NCBI GenBank assembly: GCA_022818135.1
Contig: JAFMSR010000014.1
Location: 40,524,291 to 40,588,290 of the forward strand
From: Saxidomus purpurata
Lineage: Eukaryota; Mollusca; Bivalvia; Venerida; Veneridae
Reading direction: 5' to 3'
DNA: 64,000 nt
Shown here: piece after piece, positions 48,101 to 60,400 of the stretch
Position numbering within the stretch: position 1 is the first letter of the stretch
Layout: every line of letters starts with the position of its first letter
Position numbers and translations under genes: made by a program
Notes under the pieces: generated by a model
Told to the model about the DNA's origin: nothing
Seen by the model: the letters and a program-made list of their open reading frames with translations, nothing else
Database searches by the model: none

Positions 48101-49391
48101 ATAACTGATGTCAAACTGAATAACCTCCAAAACATAAATAATAGAATCTTTGAACATATTATAACTTGACCTAAAAGTTTCAGCTATGCATTCCCAGTCA
48201 TTATCGATAAAATCAGTGGTTTAAAGTATACTGCAGTGCCGTAAACCATTCAATAAGCTATGTAAAGTTGTTGTTGTACAATAAATGGGTGGATGCGATT
48301 TATTACAGAAAGCCTCTATATTGATTAATTGTGGTAAAATGAGGCATTTTTCGCCATAGGTTCTTCTTTGAAATTGTATTTATTTATCATTTTGTGTTCA
48401 TTGAACACATAATCTATGTTCCGAGAATAGATGTAGGGAGTGCCCCTTTAAAGATTAGTATTTAGCCCTTACATTGATTTTATAAAACGGACTTTCCCAT
48501 TTTCAAATTTCATATTTGGAAAGAACCACTAATTGTTCAAAGGGCTGCCCACTAAACATTTACTGACTGAAAAATAGGCAGTGCCGATCATGTTCAGGCT
48601 GATCATGATCTGAACTAGTCGTTAAAGCTGAATCACTTGCTGCCAGCGGGCAAGAAGTATACGGATAGATGCATGAAGATTGTGTATATTTCAGGAAATC
48701 TGTATAAGCTATCTAGATGAATGTAACAAGGAGAGAGGCAGGCATAGCAGACAGAAAATATTGAGGTAACTTTTTATCTGCTAAATTAAAGAGAACAGGA
48801 ATTACTAGAGGGAAGAATAAAATTATTTAATATCAAACTTTTGTGCTGTATAGAAAATATTGGTAAGAGATGACTGCAAAATAGATCTGTAGAAGTGTTG
48901 TTTTGCCCCCCAAAAAACTGTGGATAAACTTGTATTAAATCACTGTTTGGAGTTCAAATGCATAGTAATTAGATCACGAGCCTGTGTAGCAACATCTTAT
49001 TATAATTTACAAACATGGAATGCTATTGGACGCTGTGCATCATTTAGAGCACATATTGCCCATGGAAAACCTGATGTATTTTATTTTGAATTATGGTGAT
49101 GAAAATTAATTCACAGATTCTTTTATATGTATATAGATAGGAAAAGTTGCAGGTCGTGTTAGAATGAGACATATGCCATGTGATGTATGTTGCAGATTAC
49201 TTGGCTATCAGAAAATTACCTATTACCTGCAATGTGCTACTGATGTTACGATTTATTTTTATTTCAGAGAGAATTATTTGTTCACCTGCACGTGTCCAAA
49301 ATGTTTATCACAAGCTGATGATGAAGATGTCACTTCAGAAGATGATGATGATGAGGATGATGATGATGATGAATATATGGACAATGATTGA
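42125..49391 (+). CDS. SMYD5: SMYD5, SET and MYND domain protein lysine methyltransferase, complete, 11 exons
   Basis: Exons are 42125-42178, 42504-42752, 43427-43618, 44310-44414, 44903-44965, 45588-45658, 46431-46537, 47072-47128, 47460-47554, 48695-48765 and 49268-49391. All junctions are GT/AG with matching phases, giving 395 residues. Residues 19-24 (GRGLFA) open the SET N-part. Metal ligands of the MYND finger are C56-x2-C59, C97-x2-C100, C105-x3-C109 and H118-x3-C122. The SET-I region contains [11 protein letters not shown]. The SET core has [10 protein letters not shown] (300-309) and EEICISYLD spanning exons 9 and 10. Post-SET cysteines are CTCPKC (362-367). The tail is Asp/Glu-rich. 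Vertebrate SMYD5 has the same acidic end and similar length, and has been reported to methylate histone H4 K20 and ribosomal protein eL40. All key SET and zinc residues are present, so it should be active. Confidence 0.95.
44980..45181. mobile_element. Pogo/Tigger-like MITE in SMYD5 intron 5, 202 bp
   Basis: TA|CAGTAAACTCCGTATTTAAC at the left and ATACAGAGTTTACTG|TA at the right form the inverted ends with TA on both sides. It belongs to the TTCCT(T)ATAT family seen at 6706-7383. It lies 15 bp after the exon 5 donor. Confidence 0.7.
45843..46035 (-). mobile_element. tRNA-derived SINE (family 1) in SMYD5 intron 6
   Basis: The minus strand has a tRNA-like head (GTGCAGTGGTAGCATG, then CCCAGGTTCGATCCTC as B box) followed by a conserved body with GTCCTTAAGCAAGACACAG and GATTCCATCTGAAATG. 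Further copies are at 46190-46385, 55415-55615, 59825-60000 and 60410-60600. Confidence 0.75.
46190..46385 (+). mobile_element. tRNA-derived SINE (family 1), plus strand, SMYD5 intron 6
   Basis: It reads GGGCCCTGGGTTTGATCCC (B box), then GTCCTTAGGCAAGACACA, AATTCCATCTGGAATGAG and a GAATAAATAAATT-type 3' end. With the copy at 45843-46035 it forms a convergent inverted pair within one intron. The A-box part is shortened. Confidence 0.7.
47870..48040 (-). mobile_element. tRNA-derived SINE (family 2) in SMYD5 intron 9
   Basis: The minus strand carries GAGGGTCATGGGTTTGAGCC (B box) and a body with AAGTTGGCAGCTTC and CTCTAGTACTGGTTTTTC. It matches 21826-21975. Confidence 0.6.
48560..48660. repeat. 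GATCATGATC dispersed repeat in SMYD5 intron 9
   Basis: GTGCCGATCATGTTCAGGC then TGATCATGATCTGAAC, the same paired arrangement as at 23105-23225. Confidence 0.5.
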
Positions 49392-49497
49392 ATGACTTCC
49401 ATTTGTTATTTTTAATCTTACATTTGTGGATTGTTTATGGATCACAAAAATTGTTTAAAGAGTATATGCAAGAATAACACCTTTTTGTTGGGGATTT

Positions 49498-49850
49498 TTA
49501 GCTCACCTGGCACAAAGTGCTAGAGTGAGCTATTAGGATCACTCATCGTCTGGTATGTTATCCATTCACTTTTTCCTTCAAACAACATCTCCTCTGAAAC
49601 CACTAGGCCAATGTTGATGAAACTTGGCAGGGATGTTCCTTGCATGAAGCATAGTTGTTCAGATAACTCCATTCCATGTAGAACTCTGGTTGTCGTGGCA
49701 ACAGAAAGGAAAATTCTTCTTATCAAAAACAGGAAGGCACAGAGCCTAGATATTTGGCATGCCGCATTGCCAAGTGGACCTGATCAGTATACAGGATATC
49801 AAAAAAGAATTCTCAGTTCTTGGTTTGTTGTACTGGTCTGACAGTTTCAG
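49498..49850 (+). repeat. AGCTCACCTGGCAC dispersed repeat downstream of SMYD5
   Basis: It starts TAGCTCACCTGGCACAAAGTG and includes TGAAACTTGGCAGGGATG, as does 14619-14890. The open frames here are not genes. Confidence 0.65.
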
Positions 49851-52435
49851 ATTTGCCTGAGCAAGCATTTGGCAAGTAAATGGCAAGTAAATGGCAACAT
49901 TTTGCCTTAGATAGAAAATATTCAGCAAGACTTCAAGTGACTAAAGAATTCTCTCGTCAGCTTTTCCCTGTGAGAGTTGCAATAGCCTTGTTTGGGTCAT
50001 AGATGTCAGCATTTAAGTATAGCTTGCAAAATTGCAAGATTTGCCGAGGGATGATACACTAGGTGTGGTGTTACCAACATCAGAACCTGACACACTAGCA
50101 ACTGTCTGATATATCCTTGCTTTCTTATCCATCACTGGTGAGTAAAGTAAAACAAGAGGGTCATAATTACGCTACAAGGCTTGCCTTGGTTCCATTGCAG
50201 CTTCTGGGCACCTTTTACCTTGGTGAAATGTCGTATTAGAGGACAAAGAATCATAACATGCAGTCGTATCATAGCAAACATTCCTTGTACGTCGATTTTA
50301 AAATTTCTTGATGCTTCAAAAAGTTACAGACAAGATTTCTGGACTGACACACCCAGAGAATGCCAATACTTGGAACAGCCATTGTGAGTTATTTTATGCT
50401 CATCACAGCTTTGCGTGCAAATTGCTACAGTCCAACCTCCCCGAATGACAGCTCTCTAGAGAAACGCCCTTCCTAAAAAGACACATTTTCTCCCATTGTA
50501 TCAATTATGTGAGGAATCAGCCCCTCTAGAATAACATCCCTCCACAACAGGCACCTTTCTGTGCTCCCCCCGAGGGTTTCCATTCCTGAGAGGATGCTAT
50601 GTACATCTCTTGGTAGGTCACCGAAGGACTTTCTACAATATTATGTTGAAATCTTGCCAGCAGTTTTTAAACCAGAAGACTTTTAAACAGATCCCTTATC
50701 AATAACATGGGTACCGGAAGAATTGAATGTCGTGGATTTTTTTTTTTTAAACTTTACAAGAGCACCATCAAAGCCAGGTTTCCATAAATTTGTAACTCTG
50801 ATTGTGCAGTTTAAGGGAAATGTTTAATGGACAGACCATGAACAATGAGGGGTCACAGTAGCTCAACCCGCATGTGTCTACAGGAGCTAAAAACAGAACA
50901 TAGGCAGTTTTCTATTAAGCTTTTATTTTGAGAAACAAACAAAAATATATAAAATATAATTTTATCAAAGTTTTTTATATTGCACAAAATGGAAATAAAA
51001 CAACTGCTGAGGGAACAAAAACATTTTAGCTTTGGTACACAAAGATGGCAGTTTTCATTCCGTATATATCTTAAAATCGCAATAGATCTATACCTCAGCA
51101 CAAGGTGTTTTATGTTTTTGATGTATCACAGTTTTGCATCTTTTAACAGGTAAAAGACATAATAACAGCACTATTTGATTTTGTGTAAGAATGGAATAGA
51201 CCAGAAAGAAAAGAGTTGTACATTCAAACCTGTGCTATATACTTAACAACTTTAAAAACGCAACCTTTAAAGTAAGTTGTGTATTTTGAGCAGCGAGTAA
51301 AATTGCTCATTTAGCACTATTAAGTCATTTTTTCGATAGAATTATGCATGAATTTTCTAATGAAATTGTTATATTTTAAAACCAGCATGGTGTTCTTGAT
51401 TTTTCCAAATTACACTTGCAATAATTATTAAGACAAAAATCCTGTCAAATCGCTCCGTGCGTTTTTTAAGGTTGTTAAGTATAGTTCTACATAAGATAAT
51501 AATGGAAAAAAGTACCTTACATAATTAATCCTATTATTCAAAATTATTTTAACAAAAACAACACATGAATCATAAAAGATTTCATCATACCCCGTTTATA
51601 TTGTAGTATTAACAGACCTAGAAGATACTTGTAGATTAACATGTACATTGTACATACATGTACATGTATCAAATATTCAATACTGTATTGTCTTTACAAT
51701 TCCCCCCCTCTCCCCTCCCACACACACTTTTATATCTTTATGAATTTAAGATGGACACTTATTTGCCAACTCAGAAGATTTTGTAGCACTGTTTCACTTC
51801 CAAATTTGAAACCATAAACTTGTGAAAAAAAATAGTTATCATGATAGCCCTTTGAGTCCGACTTCAAGGTCATTCTGTAACAAATTTCAGAGTTTGTGTC
51901 ACTGTAATTTTAATATCAATTAGTTAATAATGTATGTGATATAATTTTTTTGCTATACTTTCATGAAATAAAGACAACCGTAGTATTCTATACAGCTTGT
52001 GTATATTATAATGTAGAAATTAAATCTGTAAATTACATGTATATATGAAACTCTGATTGAGAAAGATTGTTAATAATGCAAGAATTTCTATCAGATGAAC
52101 TTAGAAAAGACCCACTGCTGTTAATAGCTGAAAGTATTTTTACAAAGTAGTGATTTAAGATGTAATTGGTGAAACTTGCTGCAAGATTTTCTCCTAATGT
52201 GAACTGTGATAGTCTTGCTGATTTTCTCTTACTATTGTCTTTGATTTGAATGAGACTATTTCATTCTTCAATACTGTAGTAGAGCTGTCAAAAAGATGTT
52301 TTATTTCTATGAAAAACTACCATGCATGCTCATTCATCACATTAAAATAAACAAATGATCTTCTGCTTTTATCAAATGCTACAAAACTCACCCTTACCAC
52401 AAATGATGTTATGCACATTTTTATCATATAAATGT
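49851..52435. other. Intergenic between convergent SMYD5 and WD40 genes, no gene recognised
   Basis: AT-rich sequence with short frames only. Nothing with domain character or splice context was seen on either strand. Confidence 0.5.
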
Positions 52436-52439
52436 ATCC

Positions 52440-52665
52440 CATTTAGCACTATTTTACAACATTATCCCATAATACACTTTTTTATCACATATCCCATAAT
52501 GCCCTCTTACCGCATTATCCCGTAACACTATTTTGCCACATATCCCATAATGCACTATTTTATCACATTTCCCAGAATGCCTTCTACCACATATCCCATA
52601 ATGCACTATTTTACCACATATCCCATAATGCACTATTTTACTACAAATCCCATAATGCATCACAA
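52440..52665. repeat. 27-bp minisatellite (ATCCCATAATGCACTATTTT)
   Basis: About eight imperfect copies of a 27-bp unit built on CACATATCCCATAATGCACT. The last copies are the most regular. The frames 52454-52732 and 52550-52861 translate the repeat and are not genes. Confidence 0.8.
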
Positions 52666-53234
52666 GTGCTTTCCTTGTATGCACAGGTATACTGCTAATA
52701 GTCATTCTAATATCCCCAGTCTTCCTATGCAATTACTCCACAGAAGCAAAGAAAACCAAACTTCTATTAATAACCTAATACCGAGGGCTGAACGTAAAAT
52801 ATTCTATCTGCATCTAGTAATAAACAAACATAGATTGGTTCCATTAATTGTAAAATTATAAGTCAAACGTTAACAGTCCCTTGTAAAGTGGGAGTACCAA
52901 CCTTTACTCATCTGAATTATCAAAAATTATATAAATCTAAAGCCGTAACAGCAATATAATTCTAAAGCCATGACGGCATTTCAAAAACAATCCAAGAATA
53001 AACAAGATTTTTTTTTTATATCAATATCTTTGTATAAATAAACTTCATAAAAATCACAGTATAAGTAAATTATAGCATACATGTATGTTATGCTAAATTC
53101 GTAACTTCAATACAAAAAATTTACTTTTATTTCTTATAACGAAAGAGGTCAGACTCGGAACTATAGTGAATCAATTTGTCATGTTGGTATGTTTTAAAAC
53201 ATTCAAGTATGAACTCTTTGCCTTGGTTATGTCA

Positions 53235-53263
53235 GGGTCCATATATTACATACGGACCCTGGT
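53235..53263. repeat. Short hairpin related to the 9228-9267 palindrome
   Basis: CAGGGTCC and GGACCCTG face each other around ATATATTACATAC. Probably a residual MITE end pair. Confidence 0.45.
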
Positions 53264-53845
53264 TATGTACAAAAATAGGAGTGGAGAAATATACAAAATG
53301 GCAATCGAACATGATAAGACATGGATAACACATTTTCTCTGCACTTGCACACAATAAAAATGATGTGAAAAACTTGATATACCAATTAGTACTTCTATAA
53401 AATATACAAAATGGCAGCAAATATTTTTTCTTTCCACAATGATCATGGAAATATTTTTCATTTAGTTATAGAATAAAATAATAAGAACATGTTTTTATGA
53501 ACAGAATTCTACCACAAATGCACTCTTCATTCAAACCAAAGATACAAAACGATACGATATGATATGATACAATACATTATATTTAACTGATAGAGTCTTG
53601 CTCAATATATAAAGTTGCAATCGTAGTAAAATGCTAAGGAAAGACATATTTTATATACAAGTTATGACTAACTATATACGGTATATGATATTATAAATAA
53701 ATATGTGAAAAAGCTAATTTGAAAGTACAGACTTCCTGTGTGTAAATTAAAATGTTTACATTATTTTCATTTTTTCTACGACTGGATTTGGCGTTCCATT
53801 TACTTGAAAGAAACCGACCCATAATCACATTCTGAAATCTACCAT

Positions 53846-53870
53846 CATCATCATCATCATCATCATCACA
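53846..53870. repeat. (ATC)n microsatellite
   Basis: Seven to eight ATC triplets in a row. Confidence 0.8.
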
Positions 53871-54317
53871 AGAAACAAACAATTGTATCTATAAAAAAAT
53901 GAAATTACACTGGCAGAAGAATAAATGACAACATTTTGTAATAGATCTGTACAATTTGTCTTCATAATATGAGGTACTTGACTCTTACAACGTACATGTA
54001 TATACGATTATCCGATACTAAAAATAGTAACAGCAATAAATTGTAAACACAGTATTTATCATAGACACCAACCAGGAAATACAAAAATGTCTATACATTG
54101 AAAAGACAGTTTTACTCTCTGTAGAGTAAACAGTATTTACATAACACTTTTTTTTTGACAACATGAGGTTAAAATTTTCTTAATCAAACCTTTGACTATA
54201 GCCAGAAAGGTTAATTACCCACTAGTGTATTTTTGTGTCACTTATTTTTTAAACATTTTAACCACACACTAAACAACAATTTTGGTACAAAACACTGCCA
54301 AGCAACATTTTAGTAAT

Positions 54318-54478
54318 TCAGTTTATCGATACCCAGTTTTCTATGTATGGAATGGGTACCCAGTTTTCTATGTATGGAATGGGTACACAGTTTTCCATGT
54401 ATGGAAATACAGCATCTAAGTTCATCAAAACTCTAGGTTACTTAAAACCAGTTTTCCATGTAAGGAAATGAATAAATC
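54318..54478. repeat. CAGTTTTCTATGTATGGAA repeats overlapping the 3' end of the WD40 gene
   Basis: Three copies of a 27-bp unit (CCCAGTTTTCTATGTATGG plus AATGGGTA) are followed, after a gap, by a fourth related copy (CCAGTTTTCCATGTAAGG) at about 54449-54470. That last copy lies inside the final coding exon and encodes part of FLTWKTGF, so the minisatellite may have arisen from the coding end. Confidence 0.6.
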
Positions 54479-57400
54479 CTAGTTCATCACCATATACAAT
54501 TGGTACTTCCCGTGCAGTTGAGTTGCCTAGCAACACCATAGAAGTAACAGGGGAAGAACAGAAAAACTGTCCAACCTGAAAGAGAAAATCAATACAGTGA
54601 ACTGAATTTGCAGATTTCATTTTATGATACATAATTATGCATTATGAATTGTATGGAACAGATATCACAATTAATTTTATTAATTAAATCTTTATTTTAA
54701 AGTAATATAGTCATTTTTATATAATTCATTGTATAAATTGCCTTTTCTGGCATTCTCAAGGTTTTAAGATATATTTTGGAATCGCCACTGAAAAACACCA
54801 ATGATAACAAAACAATGCCTCGGATATGGCTTTGTATTGGCTGAAAGACGTAGATAATGCTAAAACTAAATCCTTTCACTTTTGGTGGGTGGTGCAGTAA
54901 ACACAAAGACTTGTTTCATTTAAACATTACAAGTCGCACTCGAGACAGTATTGGGCAGGGTGTAACAGGATCTGGCATGATTACTATACTGTCCTTGCTC
55001 ACCATTTCCTCTCTGAGGCTGGGATACAACTGACGATATGAGGCCAGGTAAGGCTACTAACAATGTGAGAGGTCAGAATTGCTGAGATTCAAACCTACCT
55101 GTTTCATATTTTCATCCCAAATCTTGATTGTTTGATCCTTTGATCCCGTGAAGGTGAAGCCCTGGTCGCTCACTGTACAGGTAATCTCGGCTGAATGCAC
55201 CTATTTACAAAGAAAGCAAAATACCCTTACCACAGAATGCTACATATCTAGAGGTGGAACTGTTCGATTGGTCACCTCGATTAGGCAGACACCTGTCTAT
55301 AGCAGCCAGTAATGTATGTCAATCAGTCATGTTGATATAAAATACACCAGTTTTACGCAAACAACTAACTTTGAAGTCGCCACTTTTGATGAAATCTTTA
55401 GTACTATACTGATTTATTTATTCTCGACTGCAAAATACATTCTTACAGCTTCATTGCTCACGAGACTCGCACCAGATGGAATCAAAGGAGAGATCCGATG
55501 TAGAAATATCTGTGTCTTGCTTAAGGATGCTACCACCATGGCACATGTGAGGATTTGAACCCAGGACTTTCCAATCCTGAGGCAAATGTGCTACCACTGC
55601 GTCACTGCAGCTCCAAATTGCCAATTTCTTAACCAGCCCCTTAATACAAAGTGAGTATTCAATTGATCATGGAAATTATCATATGGCAGTCTGAGTCCGC
55701 AGTGGTTCCTGGTTTGTGGTATACTGCAACAAATCATTTGAAGGAAGAATATTTAAACCAAGTTTTATAACGGCTCATCCCTGAGGTTGAGAGTTTGAGC
55801 CCGACTGGGGTCATGATCCTACCTCCTAATATGACACCAGTACTGGCTGAAAGCTTCACAATTGAGCTAAAATAAATTGGTATAAACTGATAAAGAGCAT
55901 CAAGCTGCTGTCCTCGTTCTGGTCCTGCGTTAAAGAATCAAGGACTTTGATTGACGGAAACCTATATGTGCTTCCTTCATAAAGAGCTAAATAATCAAAC
56001 TATATCATCAAAGCATCGTAAAATCCTTGTAACACTTAATGAGACACAAGGGATTGAAGAAGTGTGACCTTGGCAATGACTTGTGTGTTGCATATCCTCC
56101 CCAGAGCATGATCATTTTAACCCATGATTTTCTTTCATGTGGTTTAAGACATAGCGATAGCTAGAATCTTGCTGCATCACACCCCACCTTCCAAATCATC
56201 AGATCATATCTGACACTACATTTTAAAAGAAGAATTACTATCACTGTTACAGTTGTAGACAGCAACTTGATGCTCTTTATACGTTTATACTTATTTATTT
56301 TAGCTCAATTGTGAAGAAAAATTTGACACTGACTTCACCATTTCAGTATTATAACTCACCTTCATACAATTCAATCTTCCAATGAAAAGATTGTTAAAAT
56401 AGTGCAACTGTCCCCGGGAATCTACGAAGTTACGCACACTGTCGCTAATGTCCATTACCCAATTCTGGTCCTCTTTATGGGGAGTGTCATCTGTTGGCGA
56501 TATATCTGCATCTTCAAGTCTACTCCTCTCCATCTCACCAAGTTTATTGCCAGTCTTCCCACTTTTCTAAATATGACGTTATCAGTAATTATAAATAGAA
56601 CGGGTTTCCTCTCGCAGTCTTCTTGAAATAACAATACTTCTTGCACATGTATGTACCATAGAACAGCTGTTGTTTATTAAATGTATCAACTGAAGCTAAA
56701 AGCAGAAGAGATCTTCAGCAACTAGTATCGTAAAGGTCACTTTTTCCTTGCAAGGTTTTTGTTTTTGTTATTTGCTTACGAATGAAGCTCTTCATAAATT
56801 TATCAAATTAGCTCAAACAACAAACAATGAATTTATAATTATGGAATAATGCTCGATTGTGCCAATAAACAGAAAATTAAAAATCGCGTAATAAACAACA
56901 CGCAAATATAGAGACTTTTGCAGCATACAAATTCATAATGATGTACATGGACCCAGATACAGAATGGAAACTGTTTCAAGTAAAAGATGCACAAGCTAAA
57001 CTTTTACAACATCTGCTTTCTTTTGGATATAGACAGGAATTTCTGAAGCAAAACTTAAATTAAAATATTCTTAAGATTTATAAAACGAAATTTCTCACCA
57101 GTGGCACTTGGAGTACATAGCCATCCATTGTTGTTACAAAAAGGTTGTTGTTTCCCCCATCATCCCCCACATGTTTAACCTTCAATAACCAGGTTGTTTT
57201 GCTGAAAAACAAACATTAAATTAAATTAGTCTTTGTCACATGCTTTAGTGACCTTTGTTTTCTAGGGGGCTTAATGCTCTTTTCAGTTTATAGGCCAGCA
57301 GTTTACCTAACTCAGTTTATAGGCCAGCAGTTTACCTAACTCAGTTTATAGGCCAGCAGCTTACCTAACTCAGTTTATAGGCCAGCAGCTTACCTAACTC

Positions 57401-60400
57401 AGCTTATAGGCCAGCAGCTTACCTTACTCAGTTTATAGGCCAGCAGCTTACCTAACTCAGCTTATAGGCCAGCAGCTTACCTTACTCAGTTTATAGGCCA
57501 GCAGTTTACCTTACTCAGTTTATAGGCCAGCAGCTTACCTAACTCAGTTTATAGGCCAGCAGCTCACCTAACTCAGTTTATAGGCCAGCAGTTTACCTTA
57601 CTCAGTTTATAGGCCAGCAGCTTACCTAACTCAGTTTATAGGCCAGCAGCTCACCTAACTCAGTTTATAGGCCAGCAGTTTACCTAACTCAGTTTATAGG
57701 CCAGCAGTTTACCTTACTCAGCTTATAGGCCAGCAGCTCACCTAACTCAGTTTATAGGCCAGCAGCTTACCTAACTCAGCTTATAGGCCAGCAGTTTACC
57801 TAACTCAGTTTATAGGCCAGCAGTTTACCTTACTCAGTTTATAGGCCAGCAGCTCACCTAACTCAGTTTATAGGCCAGCAGCTTACCTAACTCAGTTTAT
57901 AGGCCAGCAGCTTACCTAACTCAGTTTATAGGCCAGCAGCTCACCTAACTCAGTTTATAGGCCAGCAGCTTACCTAACTCAGCTTATAGGCCAGCAGTTT
58001 ACCTAACTCAGTTTATAGGCCAGCAGCTTACCTAACTCAGTTTATAGGCCAGCAGTTCACCTAACTCCATTTATAGGCCACTTGTTAACCTAACTGTTTT
58101 AGGCCAGTAACTCAGTTTATAGGCCAGTAGTTTACCTAACTCTGTTTATAGGCCAGTAGTTTACCTCAGTTTATAGGCCAGTAGGCTACCTAACTCAGTT
58201 TATAGGCCAGCAGTTTACCTAACTCAGTTTATGTTAAAGTATTGTCAAGTCATTGAGCAGAAACGGTTTTTAAATACAAGGTCACAGTGACCTTGACCTT
58301 TGAACCAGTAACCTTAAAAAGAGTCTACTGTCCATGACCATTGTCCCTACCAAGTTTGAAATGTCAGGCAAAGCAGTCTGAAGTTACTGAACGGAAACCA
58401 TTTTTAAATGCCAGGTTACTATGACCTTGACCTTTGACCCAGTGAACTAAAAATGAATAGTGTTCATCTGCTGTCTATCACCATTGTCCCTACCAAGTTG
58501 TAGATGTCAAGGCAAAGCATTCTCAAGTTATTGAATTGAAACCATTTTTAAAAGGCCAGTTTACTATGACCTTTAACCCAGTTTCCTCAAAAAGAAAAGG
58601 CTTTATCTGTTATCCATAACCAATGTAACAACCAAGTTTAAGCCTTCTTAAGTTACTGAGCATGAACTGTTTTTCAATGCCAGGCCACTGTGACTAGTGA
58701 TAGAAATCGGTTGAATTTTTCACAATCGATTATCGGTTCAATCGGATGGGGTATAATCGATAACCTTCCGATTAATAATCGGTTGAACCAAAAGTAACAT
58801 TCAAGCAAGGCGCTACAATCTACACCATTACATGAAGTAGTTCTGCCACAGTTATGGGAGGTTAACCCTTTATAATGCTGGAACAGTAAATAGGTAATGC
58901 TACATGTCACCAATCGAAAACATTGGGCCTAATAAGAGATTTTTAAAGGGAATATTCAAAGGTTTTCTTATAGAAACCTGTGTAAAATCAAGAGACCCCA
59001 AGGCCTGAGGTCATGTTTTCAACAATGTTGGCCTTCTGGTAAGGGCCAGAAACTGGTAGAAGACTAGAAGATGTTTTTGAAATAAATTGTTAACACAGAA
59101 CTGATGGCCGAGTATGCTTCTGTGCTAGACAGACAACACGAATATGAACAGAAAGTTGTACTGGCAAAGAAATCAGAGAGTGTCAAGGTCAATGATAATA
59201 ATTCCAAGCTATTGACTTTGTTTTTCTCCCCAGATGGGAGAAAAGCCGCAAGCTTTCTTCAGACTCAGTTGTTGTTGAACTTGTTTCTTCCATAACGTGA
59301 GTCTAATTATCTCCCTTGGGTATGGTATGAAACTTTTACCGCGACGTCGCCGACCGGATATGTGTAATCGATTATTATCGCCTTTCATTTTACTAACCAA
59401 TCGTCGGCGACTAGCGACAATCGGAACATCACTAACTGTGACCTTGACCTTTGAATAGGGTTCATCTACTGTCCATGATCAAGTTCTCCCCACCAAGTTT
59501 GAAATCTCTATGTCAAAGCCTTCTCAAATTATTAAGTGGAACAAAAGATCTAGGGACCGACCAAGCTACCAACAGCTGCATAGAAATATACCCACAAAAA
59601 CACCTAAAATATGTAGAGAACAGTCTGTTCTTGTGTTAACTGAAAGTATCTGCCTCTTAAATAATTTTAGTATCACATGTTACATCAGAAAAATATGTTG
59701 TAACATAATATTTCTGATGTTGTACATGTGTCGTTTACCCTGCTATCAAAATATCTTGTACTTCAAGTGCTCTTTGAAGGGGTATAATTTTATCTGACCT
59801 CACTTTTCTGCAAGCTTTATTTATACTAATTTATTTATTCTCATATGCGAAACAAGTTCTTACAACTTAGATGAATCGCTCTCGAGACTCATTCCAGATG
59901 GAATCAACCTCGAAAGAAGAGAGAGGCAAATGTGGAATTATTTGTGTCTTGCCTAAGGACACTACCGACATGGTAGGGATCGAACCCTGGACATGATGGC
60001 TCTGCAAGCTTATTTATAACTCCTGGAAATTTATATTACCTTGAAAAAATGTTACAGAGAAATATATTAAGATGCTACTTACTCATAAGGTGTTTGCAGA
60101 TTTGTTACCATTTTATCAGTCCATACTCCTAGTTTACCCGACCATTCTGTAGTGTAGATATACTCGCCAGTATCATCACTGCTCGTGTCTAAACTGGTTA
60201 GTGGTGACTGCGTCTTCATACTGTTAATTCTTCTTGCACTGTAACATTAGTACAGAATAAACTTGGTTTACACGGGCTCATGTGACTAATCAGTATTTAC
60301 TACAGTAAACTTCTGCTATCAAGACCAAATCTTATGCTTCAGGAGTGAAACAATGAGAGTAATTGACTATATCAAGAAAATTACTTTTGAACAAGTACGA

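Noticed and set aside
57284..58232. Regular 29-bp repeats as a possible CRISPR-like array
   Set aside because: Units are contiguous with no unique spacers, and the context is a eukaryotic intron.
58674..59400. Small frames inside 58695-59434
   Set aside because: They lie in a hAT-like element defined by an 8-bp target duplication and show no transposase motif.
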